This document shows, one piece after another, positions 25,289 to 36,418 of a stretch of DNA of 64,000 nt. The stretch comes from Callipepla californica brunnescens (lineage: Eukaryota > Chordata > Aves > Galliformes > Odontophoridae), in the NCBI GenBank assembly GCA_023055505.1, contig JALIRH010000039.1, positions 1,116,001-1,180,000 on the forward strand. The letters are read 5' to 3'. The notes beneath the pieces were generated by a model. The model saw only the letters and a program-made list of their open reading frames with translations, had not been told where the DNA came from and did no database searches. Made by a program: the position numbers and the translations under genes. Each line of letters begins with the position of its first letter. The first letter of the stretch is position 1.

Positions 25289-27563
25289 TCGCTACTCTGG
25301 TGCTGTCAACAGCACTGTCTTGAGGAGTGACCGCACATCCAGCTGTGCTGTGGGTGTGATGGAAGGGCAGAAGAGGGAGTAGAGATGAACTGAGATTAAA
25401 CCCAGGCAAACAGAACTCACCTGGAGAGCTCAGGACAACGGTGGGGGCTGGAGCTGGGCTGCACTGGCAAAACTCGTGTGCAGTGGGAAAGATGGTGGGA
25501 AGAGCAGTGGGTGCTCTCCCTACTGAGGTGCAAGTCCCTCAGCAAATTCTGCCCATGGTCATAAGAGCTGAAAGTCTCCACTGGTCACTTCAAAAGTCCT
25601 TCCTGCAGCCATCAGTGCTCACAGGGCTCAGACCCTTAATACTTCCAGATTCCCTTTTCCAAAGAGAGGCTTGTGACCCTCTCTCGAGGGCCCTGGCCTC
25701 GGGAGGTGAAGATTGCTGAGCATTATGTCAGCTGTATCCAAAGTGGGGTTTGTTTAACAGTCTCCGCTGCTGTTTATATTTTCTAATGCGCTGCGGCTGG
25801 CTTTTGTTGCCATTAAAACTTCATTTGTTTGGAGGATCTTTTCAACAAAATGAAATCCAATAAATCATGGGTAAAATATTTATTATTTCAACTGGATAAG
25901 AAGGGGAGGGAGGAGCGGGCAAATTTGTATTCCTTCAGCAAGATGTTAAATGGGAGACCATGGGGACACGTTTGCCACGGGAGTTTGTCCCCAGAAGAAC
26001 AATTAGTTGGCTGGACAGGGCCAGCTGAGTGACAGCTTCACATTTGGAAGCTGAAAGGAGCAGAAATACTCGGAGTGCTCCAGCTTTATCCTGTCTGCCC
26101 GTGTAATCGCATCCACAGACGGTGGAAGTGAGCTCTGGGTTTCTGGATTAAAACTGTCAAAAATACAAAGCCCTAATGCTTGAGTTAGGAATCCTGGGCT
26201 AACAAACTGGTCCCACTTGTGCTGGTGGCAAAGCTGCTATTGTCTGAGATCAGGATTTCACTCCAGGTCTGCTTTAGTTCATGGACAGTAGCTGGCTCCC
26301 AAGTCTTCGTCCTGCTGTAGGGTGTGTAGCACTGGCTTGTGGTGGGACAAATGACATGAAGATCTGGAGGAGGATGTGGAAAATGTCATCACCAGCATCA
26401 TTACATTAGAGCTGCGTGGCTTTGTTTGTTGAATAGCGATCTCAGTTAAAATTAGTGTGGGATTTAGGGCTGTTCGTGCACTTTTGAGTTCAGCCAGTGG
26501 CTTTGGCTGAAAAGACAGAGGCACAGTGGAGAAAGTCAGCCTGTGATTTCAATACCTAAAATGCAGAAAATGTTGTTTATTCGTTTAGAATATATTTCTA
26601 AAAGTGACGGTTTTTTTCAGTGCCAGAATACAAAAAGCAAAAACAAAAAGCAAGCCAAAAACCTTTTGGACTGATCTGAACAGATGTGATTCCAAAATCT
26701 GTCCATGGAGCTAAGGCAAAATGTGTGCGCCCTGTGCTTGAGACTGACAGCACGGATCTGAACATTCAGGTGATGCAGAAGGCTCCGTAATAAATTGGAT
26801 GCATGCATGTAGTGTTTACATGGAGAACTGTTCTGTACATATAACTGTGATAGGATTTAACTTTTCAGTAAGAGGGGTGCTGTTCTGTGCCTATAAACCA
26901 GACCCTGGATGTAAAATATGTCCAAAATACACTTGCTAGTGCGAGCCTAAGATTTTCATGTTACACCAAATTCCCTCAACCTGTGCTCCAACCCCATAAA
27001 CTCTACCCCTGCAGTCCCCCAACCTCCTCCTTCACTACTAAGGCCTCTAGGTGCTACTATAATACCATAAAAATGTAGAACTGTAGATAAAGTAAGTTAG
27101 CATCCCATCTGCCAAAAGCAAGACGTGCGGCAACCCTTCCCAGTGAGTCATCTGTTCAGCATTCTCAAGTCTTTGAGACCTCTGCACTCACCAGGGAGCT
27201 CTGACATTTACCAATGTTATCTTTCTTATTTCAGTTTTGGCACCTCTTCCTTTCCTCGGGGACTATCCTGGGCAAAAAAAACCCACGTGAAATGAGCAGC
27301 AGACATCTTCTGTCACTTTTCTGAAAGGTTGCTGAGCTTAAGCGTGTTGTTTGGCCGCAGATGGTGGTAACTTCACCAGAAAAACAACCAAAAAAATACA
27401 GTGACAGAACTGTTAACTGGGCAGGATTTTAGATGAGGGGTCCATTTATTGGAAGGGAAGAGTAATCCTTATTCACACTGACTTCGGGGATGAGTAAACA
27501 CTCAAGAAGCAGATTAGGAAATGCTTTTCATACTATGCTTTACTGCTGAGTCAGTGCAAACGA
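25289..27563. other. Unique non-coding DNA, nothing recognised
   Basis: No gene is visible. An AT-rich part at about 25790-25880 includes an open frame (25829-26032) of lysine- and asparagine-rich composition, as AT-rich DNA gives by chance. No transposon was recognised. Confidence 0.65.
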
Positions 27564-27667
27564 GTCACCCCTCAGCACCACTCTGTGCTGCAGAGCACAG
27601 GGCTGGTTTTGGGCAGTCATCCCTCAGCATCACTCTGTGCTGCAGAGCACAGGGCTGGTTTTGGGCA
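27564..27667 (+). repeat. 52-bp tandem duplication, each unit with a hairpin
   Basis: Two head-to-tail copies of 52 bp (27564-27615 and 27616-27667) differ at only two positions, about 96 % identity. Each unit contains a perfect 7-bp stem, CTGTGCT / AGCACAG, around GCAG (27583-27600 and 27635-27652). The unit length is not a multiple of three, so the copies are out of frame with each other, which argues against coding use. Confidence 0.93.
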
Positions 27668-28902
27668 GTCGGGGTTCTCCTGAAATCCCTGCTGACTGTC
27701 CCAAGTGTTCTCAGGTCCGTGTAGCTGCCCTTTTGCAAGTGTGCACTGTTAGAAGTGAGCAAAGGTACTGTTGCTTGCCACCAGAGATATAAGGGTAAAA
27801 AAATGACCGTGTTTCCCTGGAGTTACTCCTGCAGTCATTGGGTACAGAGTCCCAAGGTAGGCACTCTGGTGGTGCTTCCCCACGAAATCAGGCAGTGCTC
27901 TTGAAGCGCTGCACCTTCACGCTGATGCTTGGATGAAGGCGGGGAGCTCGTCTCATCCCCATTGATGGCAGACCTCACTCGCTGTGTGACCGAGCCAAGC
28001 TGCTGTCCCACTCTCACCTCTCATCCAGGGGAACAGCCCCCCAACAGCCATTAACCCTTTCCAGACCCACATTTTTGCACATGTGGTTTTTAGTGGCATA
28101 ATTCTTGGCAAGAGGAGCAACCGTAATATTGCTGTTGGACCTACGTGCGTGTCTGTTGTTCATCATGCGTAAATTAGACGGACTACCCTGAGCTGCAGAG
28201 GGGGAACTAATGATTGCCATATTGTTTCCAGCACTCATCAAGCAAAAGAAGCTGTTTGAACTATCCCCAAAGACACTTCTGCCTCTCGCAGTGATGTTTA
28301 AGTTTTGGGTTTCTACCTTGCTGGAATCTTCTCTCTTCGATGCGCATATTGACGTATTTATTTCCTGTGTGTTTCTGTCCTCCTTTACTCAGTAAAATGA
28401 TCCTACCAGGAAGGCGAAAGTCCAGCTGAAAGGTGGAAGGAAGGAAAGCATCTTTCCTCAGAGCTAGGAGCAGACTGATTGATAGTGAGGGAAGGCCCCC
28501 ATTCAGGGTGGGGATTGCAGCCTCATTCTTAGCGTAAGGGCAGGAGAGGTGCTGGAAGTGAGACTGGTCACTGTGTCTGGGACGTGTGACTAATTGTGTT
28601 TGTCTGGCCCTCTTCCCTAAAATCAGGAGACTAATGCTGGAGCAGGCATTGTTTTCATCCAGCAGGATATTTCAAGGGTCCTCCTTTGTGACTAGGGAAA
28701 AAGTCTATGTCCCATTACGCCTGGCAATTAGAGCCAGTGGTGGCTAGAGGTGACTTTCTGGATGCTGGTTTTGCATTGTGAGCCCATGTGCACCTTGCTG
28801 CACAGCCTCCAAGTGGATAGTAGGATAAAGGAGCAGAACAATGAGAAAAACAGGCATGTTGTTTGTATTGTCAGTAATAAATGAGACTGAATAGAAAAAG
28901 CC
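27668..28902. other. Unique non-coding DNA, nothing recognised
   Basis: No gene or repeat family is recognised. The longest open frame is 75 codons, on the minus strand (28014-28241). Confidence 0.65.
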
Positions 28903-29078
28903 TTCCTAGTTGGCAGGATGATGAACCTCCCAGGGGGGTGGTGGGATTGTCATCCCAGGAGGTGTTGTATAAATGTGTAGATGTGGCACTGAGGGATGTG
29001 GTCATGGTGGGGGTGAGTTGGAGTTAGACTGTGTGATCCTAGAGGTCTTTTGCAAACCTTAGTGATTCCTATGATCCT
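28903..29078 (+). mobile_element. CR1 LINE 3'-end fragment
   Basis: A 5'-truncated CR1 copy in sense orientation. Landmarks are 'cccaggggggtggtggga', 'catcccaggaggtgtt', 'tagatgtggcactgaggga', 'gtggtcatggtggggg', 'tgatcctagaggtctttt' and the tail 'gattcctatgatcctg', a mutated form of the CR1 octamer repeat. Small deletions relative to the other copies show it is old. No coding capacity remains. Confidence 0.92.
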
Positions 29079-29253
29079 GTTGCTGACATGTTGGTTGGCT
29101 GGGTTGGTGATGCTTTCTGATTGGAACTGGTTAACCTCTGTCCTTCAGTTATTGCCACAAACGCATCCGTGCAGTGTGCGTGGCTTTCTGTTATCTATTT
29201 CCTTCATAATCTTAGCTTAAAGCTTTAGAGGTATTTAGGAGCTCCCTAAATAC
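29079..29253. other. Short spacer, nothing recognised
   Basis: Unique DNA between the CR1 and the AT-rich tract. Confidence 0.6.
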
Positions 29254-29361
29254 CTATATAATAAATATATAAAATATAATAAATATATAATGTGTTTAAT
29301 CTATATATAATATTATATAATATATAATTAATACAGTCTATATTATCTATATAATAAGTAA
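29254..29361. repeat. AT-rich low-complexity tract
   Basis: About 108 bases composed almost only of A and T, with many 'atataa', 'tatataat' and 'ataatatat' words. Self-complementary TATA words are dense, so the tract can form small cruciforms. It is a degenerate (TA)n/(TAA)n microsatellite by composition. TATA-box-like words inside it are not evidence of a promoter. Confidence 0.9.
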
Positions 29362-30452
29362 AGCCTGCTAGACTTTTCTCTCAGGTGGCTGAATCCTTCA
29401 GTGAGCAGAAATCCTGCATTCCTGGGGGATAATGGACTGTATATGCTCAGCTGGAGGATGCTTCCTGATTGCTAGCCTGGTTTAACCTCCCAGATCTCTG
29501 TAGCTGGGCAAAAGATGGTTAATGTAAAGATCTGAGCTGTATCTCTGCTCCTGCTGTGTTCTGTACTTCATCTGAGCGACATAGAGGACATGGGACCGTG
29601 GGTCTCTGTTGTCTTCAGTCTGATAATGCAGAGTATGCTGCTAGGAGTTCTTAGCATTGGTTCGAAACAGAAAATTGCAAACAGCCCTCCTGCCTTTGAG
29701 TAAATTACACAATGTGGAAAGCATTCTCAGAAGAGAAATGTTGGAAGATGGGATATGAAGTATGTCATAAATATGAAGGCTAAAGTAGATAAGATACGAT
29801 ACTATAGCTGCTAGTAGCAACTATAGGATGGTCTGATAACATAGGGTGGGAGAAGTATGTGCTTGGGGGGGTCCTGAATTTCCTGGCTTCATGTGAAGAC
29901 AACATCACTCAGAGCCTTCTCTCCTCCAGCATGCTATTTCCTCTCCATTTTACTGACAGATCCTTTTCTGCCCTGTATATTTTTCTTCTGATCACATCAG
30001 AAAAGTACTGAAAACTGGCGAGGCAGCTCAGAACAGGAGAAAACCTTGTACAAAATACTTATTTCTTCTCAGGTTGTTGGGATGTGTGTACCTGATTACA
30101 GGTAAAGATGACATTTTCTCTCAAAGATACTAAAATATTTCTACAGCTGACCAAGTGTAGTGCAATTGTCCTGGCAGGTTCAGAAACTAATATTTTTGTA
30201 GTTTCCTCCAGAGAGCCACTTAGCTTGGATACTGGCATATCTAGCACGGTAACCTTGGCTTGCTTGCTGTTAATGAAAGAAGGGCTGGAATGAAAGAGGG
30301 CTGTATCATTTATCTTGGTGGCTGTGAACTGCAGACCTCTTGTTACTCAGCAAGACCTCCTTTTGTTTCTTTTACCCCTGCAGGACCATACAGCCCCCTG
30401 ATAGACATACCAGTTTCAGTGGGAACTGCCAGTAACAGGCTGAGATCCTGAA
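29362..30452. other. Unique non-coding DNA, nothing recognised
   Basis: No gene is visible. Overlapping frames of 61-63 codons lie at about 30059-30451 on both strands. A B-box-like word at 29659-29668 is not part of a tRNA. Confidence 0.65.
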
Positions 30453-30468
30453 CTAATTAATTAATTAG
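30453..30468. repeat. Perfect 16-bp palindrome of TTAA/ATTA units
   Basis: CTAATTAATTAATTAG reads identically on both strands. It contains overlapping TAATTA homeodomain dimer sites and is also a small (ATTA)n repeat. Confidence 0.85.
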
Positions 30469-31516
30469 TGCAATTCCTCCCTAAGTTCCACCAGGAACTG
30501 TAACTTGTCTTAGGATCTGGTGGGCAGTGAAGTCCCAATTGTTGTACACTCCTCAGTTCTTCCTGGGCCAGTGTGTTTGCTCTTCAGTCGTGCTGCAGGT
30601 GCAGACCTTCAATTTCGATTTGACTTTTAGGGTATGTTTAACTGAGCTTTGGCTGTGCCTACCATGCACACTGCTTGGTTTCGTGGGGAAATGCTAAGTT
30701 GGAGATGAGAGATAGCCTGAGGTTTGGAGTTCTTGAAGGGAATGGCAGAAGGAGACTCAAAATATCATTGAAAGAGTTCTAAAATCTTGTTCTTTTTGTC
30801 TGGACACATCAGGTAAGAAAGAGTGCTCTGCCCCAGGTCATGAAACTAATGCTTTCTTGGCCTACAGTGGTTGAATGCATGAAGTGGAGCAACGTGAACA
30901 GCAATGCCTTATGTGCAGAAGTCTGCTCTATGTGGACGTGGCCTCCTCTGCTCAGCAAAACAGTGTGTGCTAGGTTCGACACTCCAGATTTCATCTGTTC
31001 TCCCCAGTGGATGTCTTTGTAAAGTTATGTCCCTTTGAGAGTGGAACCACCTGTCAACCAACTGAGAGTTTGGTGCATCTACGAGATGTGGACGGGTGAT
31101 TGCTTGGAGAACAACTGTGCTTGCTGAAGAAGTAGCAGGCTTTCAGCCCTCCCGAGGGAGAAATCATTTGAATTCCCCACTGAGTACTTCAAACAATGGG
31201 AGGAAAGTGGTTTGCGGTAACCCAACTGAATGAGTCAGCTCCATTCAACTGCAGCAGCGTGTGGAGACTCTTACTGCTCACTGCAAGCATGTTGCTTACT
31301 GAGAAATATCCTTGGCCTCATCATAAAGCTCTGAACAGGCTCAGTTCTGCTATTGTCTCTCCTTTGGGCATCTACAAGGCAATTTGTATGGGGAGCCTGT
31401 GGCTCATCAGCAGAAGTTGATAAGGGGAGGCATCTCTTCTGGACTCACAGGGGGGCTAACTCAGGTTTGAAATACTGCATCATGAGTTCATCTGAAATAA
31501 TCTCAGGTTCCAGCTG
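30469..31516. other. Unique non-coding DNA, nothing recognised
   Basis: No gene or repeat family is recognised. Frames up to 74 codons only. Confidence 0.65.
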
Positions 31517-31577
31517 GAGGCTGGACAGGATGACCTCCAGGGGTCTCTCCCAACCTATGTTTTTTCTGCGAGTCTGA
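31517..31577 (+). mobile_element. Short CR1-like 3' end
   Basis: 'ggctggacaggatgacctcc' followed by 'aggggtctctcccaacctatg' matches the CR1 3' UTR phrase of the type 'ggactagatgacctctagaggtcccttccaacct'. Only the last 60 or so bases are present, and the octamer tail is degraded to 'tttttctgcgagtctg'. It could belong to a CR1 subfamily other than the three longer copies here. Confidence 0.62.
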
Positions 31578-34500
31578 GGAGTGAGTTCCTCAGTGAGCTG
31601 AGGATCGCTGCAGCACAGGCTGCTGCCTCTTGCACCTGATGTGAATAAGACCATTGTGTGGCTACCCAAAGCCTCGGATAGACAAGTCCTGGCAGATCAA
31701 CGGCAGTGATCTGGGCTTTTGCTGTCCTCAGCTATTGTGCTGTGTGTCTGGCAGGCGTCATGCTTGCAGCAGCACGAAGGAAGGTGTGAGCTGGAGCAGC
31801 CGAGGATGTTCTCATGGTTGTTCCTACAAGCTGTATGTAATGTACTAGTCAAGTTTTAGCTCCTGGCAGCCAACTGCTCAGATAATGGGAGACAGAGCTC
31901 TAACTTCATGCTGCCAAGCTTGGAGAATGAAGTCAAAGCAACTTGAGCATGACTTGAGTGCGGAGAAGGGATACTGCAGTCTCCCATACCATCTGAATGC
32001 TAAACCAAGCGCAGCATGGCTCGGAACCTGAATACTTATGCAGCCTTCATCCTCTGAATTTTATCTTTGAATTGGCTTTGATTTTTATGGCATGTTTGTC
32101 TACAGCAGCTGACAGAATGTTTAAATGCTAGGATTGCTGCTGTAATAAATATATCCTTCCAAACACTTGCTGTGGGTCTCCCCTTTGGGACTTTATGTAA
32201 CATACTGACTGGTACCAAAAACATGCAGAGAACATTTAGCATGCAGGAGCTTTCAGCGTGGTGTGCCTGCTCACTGCTGACTCACTGGCAGGACCTGGGT
32301 TTGTGCCTTGGTATTGCTCTATGGTAAAGCAGTGAGGGGTGCTGCCCAGGAAGCACAGCCATAGATGTTGCCACAAATGGATGTGAAAGCAGACTGTTAC
32401 CATCCGAGGTGATTTTTTTTTTTGCCTTGGCAGTGCAAATGCTATGGCATTCAGCCAGAGGTGAGCTTACAGCAAAGGCTGCTTTCCCATGCCAGTAGGG
32501 AAAGAAGCAAAGAACACCCCAAAATGGTCTTAGATGAAGGTTTCTCTGAGTGCTATTTTTGACCGGTACTCTAATTTTATCTGCTTTCCTTATGTAACTT
32601 TCAAATTCGCAGCTGAATAAACTTTCAGGGAAGAGGAACACTTCTCTAACAGAGCCCAAACTTTCTCTGGTTAGAAAATCACCCGCTGAAAGATTTCCAG
32701 AGCAGGTGAGGATCTTTGTGCCTTAAGGAAAGGGCTGTAAGTTGAGTTTGTCTCTCATTCTGGAAATGACATAAAGGAATTACTTTGTTTATGGCAAGAA
32801 AGTGCAGTGTAATGCTGGTGATGGAGCAGATTCAGGGTGGGTTTGGCTACCTGGGGTTAGCACCCTTCCTCTCTAGAGCACCCTCCCCAAGCTCCTGGCT
32901 TCTTCCTGCACCCCTGCCCACATCTCCCCGGGCTCTGAGCACACGAGCAGCAGAGTTGCCATGTGTCGTGTCTGCTCCACTCCTGCAAACTCCAGCAGTG
33001 GAGAGTCCCAGGCAGAGCCTGGGTGGAACGAAAGCAAGCCCTGCTCTGGCTTTTCTCTGCTGTCATGGCCATGTGAGGCTGATCACGAGCGAGCAAAAAG
33101 TGGAGGCTTTTCTAATGCTCTCTAGGGACCAGGTGGGTCCCTGGCTGCTGCAGGATATGGCCTGAGAAAGGCTACCTTTCCTTTTCCCAATTCCCTTTCC
33201 GTGTTTACATCTGCAGGAAGAAAATCACTAGAATCCAAGCCAGATGTCTTCTCCAGCCCCTCCCTGCATCTAAATGGGAAACGTTCGCTGCAGCAACCTC
33301 GAAAAGCCAGGCTGGTGACCAGCCAAGCGTGAGGGATGGGGAAAACAAAGGCTCGAAGAAATGCAAATAAAAACAAAATGAAGATCACTGTAAACAGGAA
33401 AAATGGCTGGAAAGGCAGTGCACCTGCACCCCTGTAGCTCTTTTTATGTTTTGGAAAAATGAAGGGCAGACTGTCTGACAGGGTGCATTTGCATGACTTT
33501 TTGTTGATCCCACTTTTATTTTTAGCAACTGAGATAACGGGTTAGCAAAAATATAAAGCAGAAATGACCAGACTCGTGAATTGGAGCATTTTCTATCTAT
33601 CTGTCCTCGAAGCAGAGCCTACAGCTGGGTGGTAGTTCAGGGGCTGCCTTATCCCAAAGGCACACATTTGGCTTACGTCTTCCAGTAACAACTGATGGCA
33701 CAAAATATGGTCTCTCTCCATTAAATATATGTGCTTACCCTGAGTGCAGGCTCAATAGCTAGTCTGACAGAACAATATAAACTGTCTCTCTACCTTTTCC
33801 AGAGCTTTCTTAGGATTTAAATAAGGTTTCTGCGCAGTGAGAAGATGACATCATTATTTCTGTTTGAACGCATTGTGTCATTGACTGAAGCATGTGTGAC
33901 ACTGCTACAGCAAATTCCAGCTTCGACTTTTGGTTTCTGAAGAGGGTCTCCAAAGGAGTCCTGTATGGGTTCCCCAGCTTCTCCCAAGGGAGAAGATGGG
34001 GCACAGTGATCATCGTGGCTGTGTTTGGAGGCAGGGGGTGTGCTGACACGCTGCATGTCAGTACTTTTATTCCTGCAGAAGGCCCAGGAGGCAGCCAGTG
34101 CCATGTGCAGCCTTTTCTGCAGCTGAAGGGCAAACAGAGAGCTCCTCTGTATGAATCGGAGCAGTCAGAGTGAAACCATCAGCTGAACCTGAGAATGAAC
34201 TGAGGATCTCAGCGCGTCCCCCCGTAGCTCCTGTTCGGCAGCACTGTATATTATTTTAAGGGAGCTTTCTGCAGGAATTGTGTTGCATTCTGAAAGAAGA
34301 GATTGTTTTACTTAATTGATGTGGGAAGGTCCTCGCATTACAGATCTTCCTGCTTACATTAGTACGTTCTAGGGTTCATCCTGCTGCAGTTCCCCTGTGC
34401 TGTGTGGCAGGCAGGGCCCGTGGCAGAGGAACCCACAGCCAAAGCCTGTTGATGCAGCAGAGGTCTCTTGCCCATGAGCTGAGCTGTGTTGGATTTCTCA

Positions 34501-34928
34501 TTACACCTGAATGCAATTTGTATCTACTACATTTTGCTCTGGAGAAACTGTCTGGAAGACAGCTTGGAGCTGAATGTCTGCAGCTCACAAAGTGGTCATC
34601 AAAGGCAAAAAAGGTAAATGCTATCCTGGAAATGGATCGACCCAATCCAAACTATGACCTGTAATCTTGACTAAGATGAAATGTTTGTGTCCTGAATTTC
34701 TCATTCAGCAGTCTTCTGCTCCCAGCTGTCCCCATTCCTCCCAGCCCTTTGTAGCCCTTTTACCCCCAGGGCCACAGTGCATTGTGGCTGCAGAACCATT
34801 TCTTTTGGGGATATATGGCATTTCTCGGGCTGTGCCCCGGGCAGACCATGCTATATTTAAATGCACTTTGCTGGTGCAGAACTAAAGGGCCTCCAGAGTT
34901 GTAACTTCCTAAGAGCTATTCTGCAGAT
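31578..34928. other. Unique non-coding DNA, no supported gene
   Basis: No gene is visible. A T11 tract lies at 32413-32423. GC-richer sequence at about 32860-33160 gives opposed open frames of 126 (plus) and 79 (minus) codons without any domain. Frames of 107 and 95 codons on the minus strand at 33810-34133 overlap each other in different phases, which is typical of chance. Confidence 0.65.
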
Positions 34929-34982
34929 TCCTTCCTCCTTTCTTTCTTTTTTTTTTTTTCCCCTTTCTTTTTTGTTTTCCTT
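34929..34982 (+). repeat. Polypyrimidine tract
   Basis: A run of T and C of about 54 bases, including a T14 core, with only one G. Such mirror-like homopyrimidine tracts are common low-complexity DNA. A polypyrimidine tract before an acceptor AG was considered, but no exon-like frame follows. Confidence 0.88.
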
Positions 34983-35120
34983 TAACGGAAGCTCTCAGTC
35001 TTCTTAGGAAACCATCCTTTGTTTCTGTCATGAAAAGCCCTGTGCTCTCCTGGCCACCATTGTGGAGGAACCAATACCAGAAGTGCCACTTGTGCATTTT
35101 GGTACGACCAGGCACGTCTG
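34983..35120. other. Short spacer, nothing recognised
   Basis: Unique DNA between the pyrimidine tract and the forkhead-like site pair. Confidence 0.6.
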
Positions 35121-35140
35121 AAATAAACACTTGTTTATTT
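35121..35140. promoter_or_regulatory. Inverted pair of forkhead-like sites
   Basis: AAATAAACA (35121-35129) and TGTTTATTT (35132-35140) are exact reverse complements separated by CT. Each matches the forkhead (FOX) core RTAAAYA in its A-rich form. Two FOX cores back to back with a 2-bp gap could bind a dimer. Binding is inferred. Confidence 0.45.
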
Positions 35141-36330
35141 TTCTACCTTTCCGTTCAATCGCATCGTTGCCAGCATAGAAGGTAAAAGCATCCAGTTCAA
35201 AGAAGGCGACTGAAAGCGTAGGCTGACATCCTGTCATAAATATAGCACTGGCCTTGTGACAATGCCCTGCTCGGGAACAATGGGCTGGGCTGGGAGGGAG
35301 AAATTTGTGAATTAACTCAGCCTGGCTAAATGATTAACAGCTGATGGAGGAAGAGAGCTGTGGGCAAGGCTGCCTGCACTCTGGGCACTTCTGAGCTGGC
35401 TGTGCCTGCTGCACAGAGCTTCGCACCAGCAGTGTCTCACCCTGCTGTGCTGCTCTGCACACTTGTTTCCATGATGACAATGAAAGCCCCAAGACAGAAA
35501 CGAGAAGGCTTTTGCAATGACTTTTCCATCAGGAATGGAGTCCCACGTTAATTAGGAGTCTTGCTGTTGCTTTTCATGATACCTGAGTGAACTTGTCATG
35601 AGACTTTAGGAACCAGACTGTTGCTGTTGGTTGGTTGGTGTTGTGTCTGACTCCCACCTGGCATGGTTCACCAGCTCCTGCCCCCAGCAAGTAGGAGTGG
35701 GGTTTGGGAAGGCAGGAGATGTGTCTGTAGCAGCTTTGTGTGCTCAAAGCACGCAGGTGGGAAGGCAGGCATCAGTCCTTCTCGTCGGGGAGCAAACGAA
35801 GGTCAAGCACAGGCACTTCGAGGCTTTTGGGGATCTGGTGGCTAAAGTGGGTACACTCCCACACTCCAAGGAAAGATTTTCAGTTTGGTGAATCTTTTGT
35901 ACATAGAACCAGATTTAGTTATTTTCAGAATAATCCCAGGGAACAGCCCTAACTTAGCTCAGCTTCATCCTTGTTTTTCTTTGCTTGAGTGTGTGACTGT
36001 CCTGTGGAAAGTGATGGCTCGGGGCTGGGACTGCCCTTGTGCCCTAAGCCACCTTTCCCTCTAGGGCTGAGGCAGCAGACCTGCAGTCACAGCACGTGCT
36101 TCTCACGGGTTTATCTTATCGAGCACACAGAGTATGGCATCCAAGAGCTGAAGCAATGGGTTTTCTTCTTTTCTCGTTCTGTACAGCACAGGGTGTGCCC
36201 CATTTGACCTAAATATTTGTGAAGTTACATCCTTGGGCCAGGCTGACAAAAGGTTATAAACTCATTTGTTTTCATCTGTCCCTAAGCTGGGCAGGCTGCA
36301 GCGAGGCGTGACATCTGCCTGACGCCGGTC
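35141..36330. other. Unique non-coding DNA, nothing recognised
   Basis: No gene is visible. The part at 35275-35345 is a mixture of GGGCT repeats and an AT-rich stretch. Three overlapping frames of 60-86 codons in 35631-35952 lie in different phases on one strand and are not coding. Confidence 0.65.
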
Positions 36331-36418
36331 CCTCACACTTTCCTCTGACGCAGCTGGGGCTGGCTGCCACCGGAGACAGGATATTGGGCTGGATGGGCCA
36401 TGGACCTGCCCAGGCTGA
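36331..36418 (+). mobile_element. Old CR1/L3-like 3' end (sauropsid type)
   Basis: The sequence 'cactttcctctgacgcagctgg' (split by a few changes) leads into 'ctggctgccaccggagacag' and 'gatattgggctggatgggcc'. It ends 'atggacctgcccaggctg'. This follows the widespread reptile/turtle CR1 or related SINE tail of the form 'gccactgg-gacaggatactgggctagatggaccattggtctgacccagtatgg'. It differs from the other CR1 copies in the window and is much older. Class assignment is by remembered consensus. Confidence 0.6.

Noticed and set aside
27571..27581. REST/NRSF half-site in the tandem duplication
   Set aside because: Only the left half matches; the right half is absent at any canonical spacing.
29659..29668. 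B-box-like GGTTCGAAAC
   Set aside because: No A box at the right distance and no cloverleaf can be drawn.
30973..30984. B-box-like GGTTCGACACTC
   Set aside because: The only A-box-like word is about 110 bases upstream and has an insertion. No tRNA fold and no SINE family recognised.
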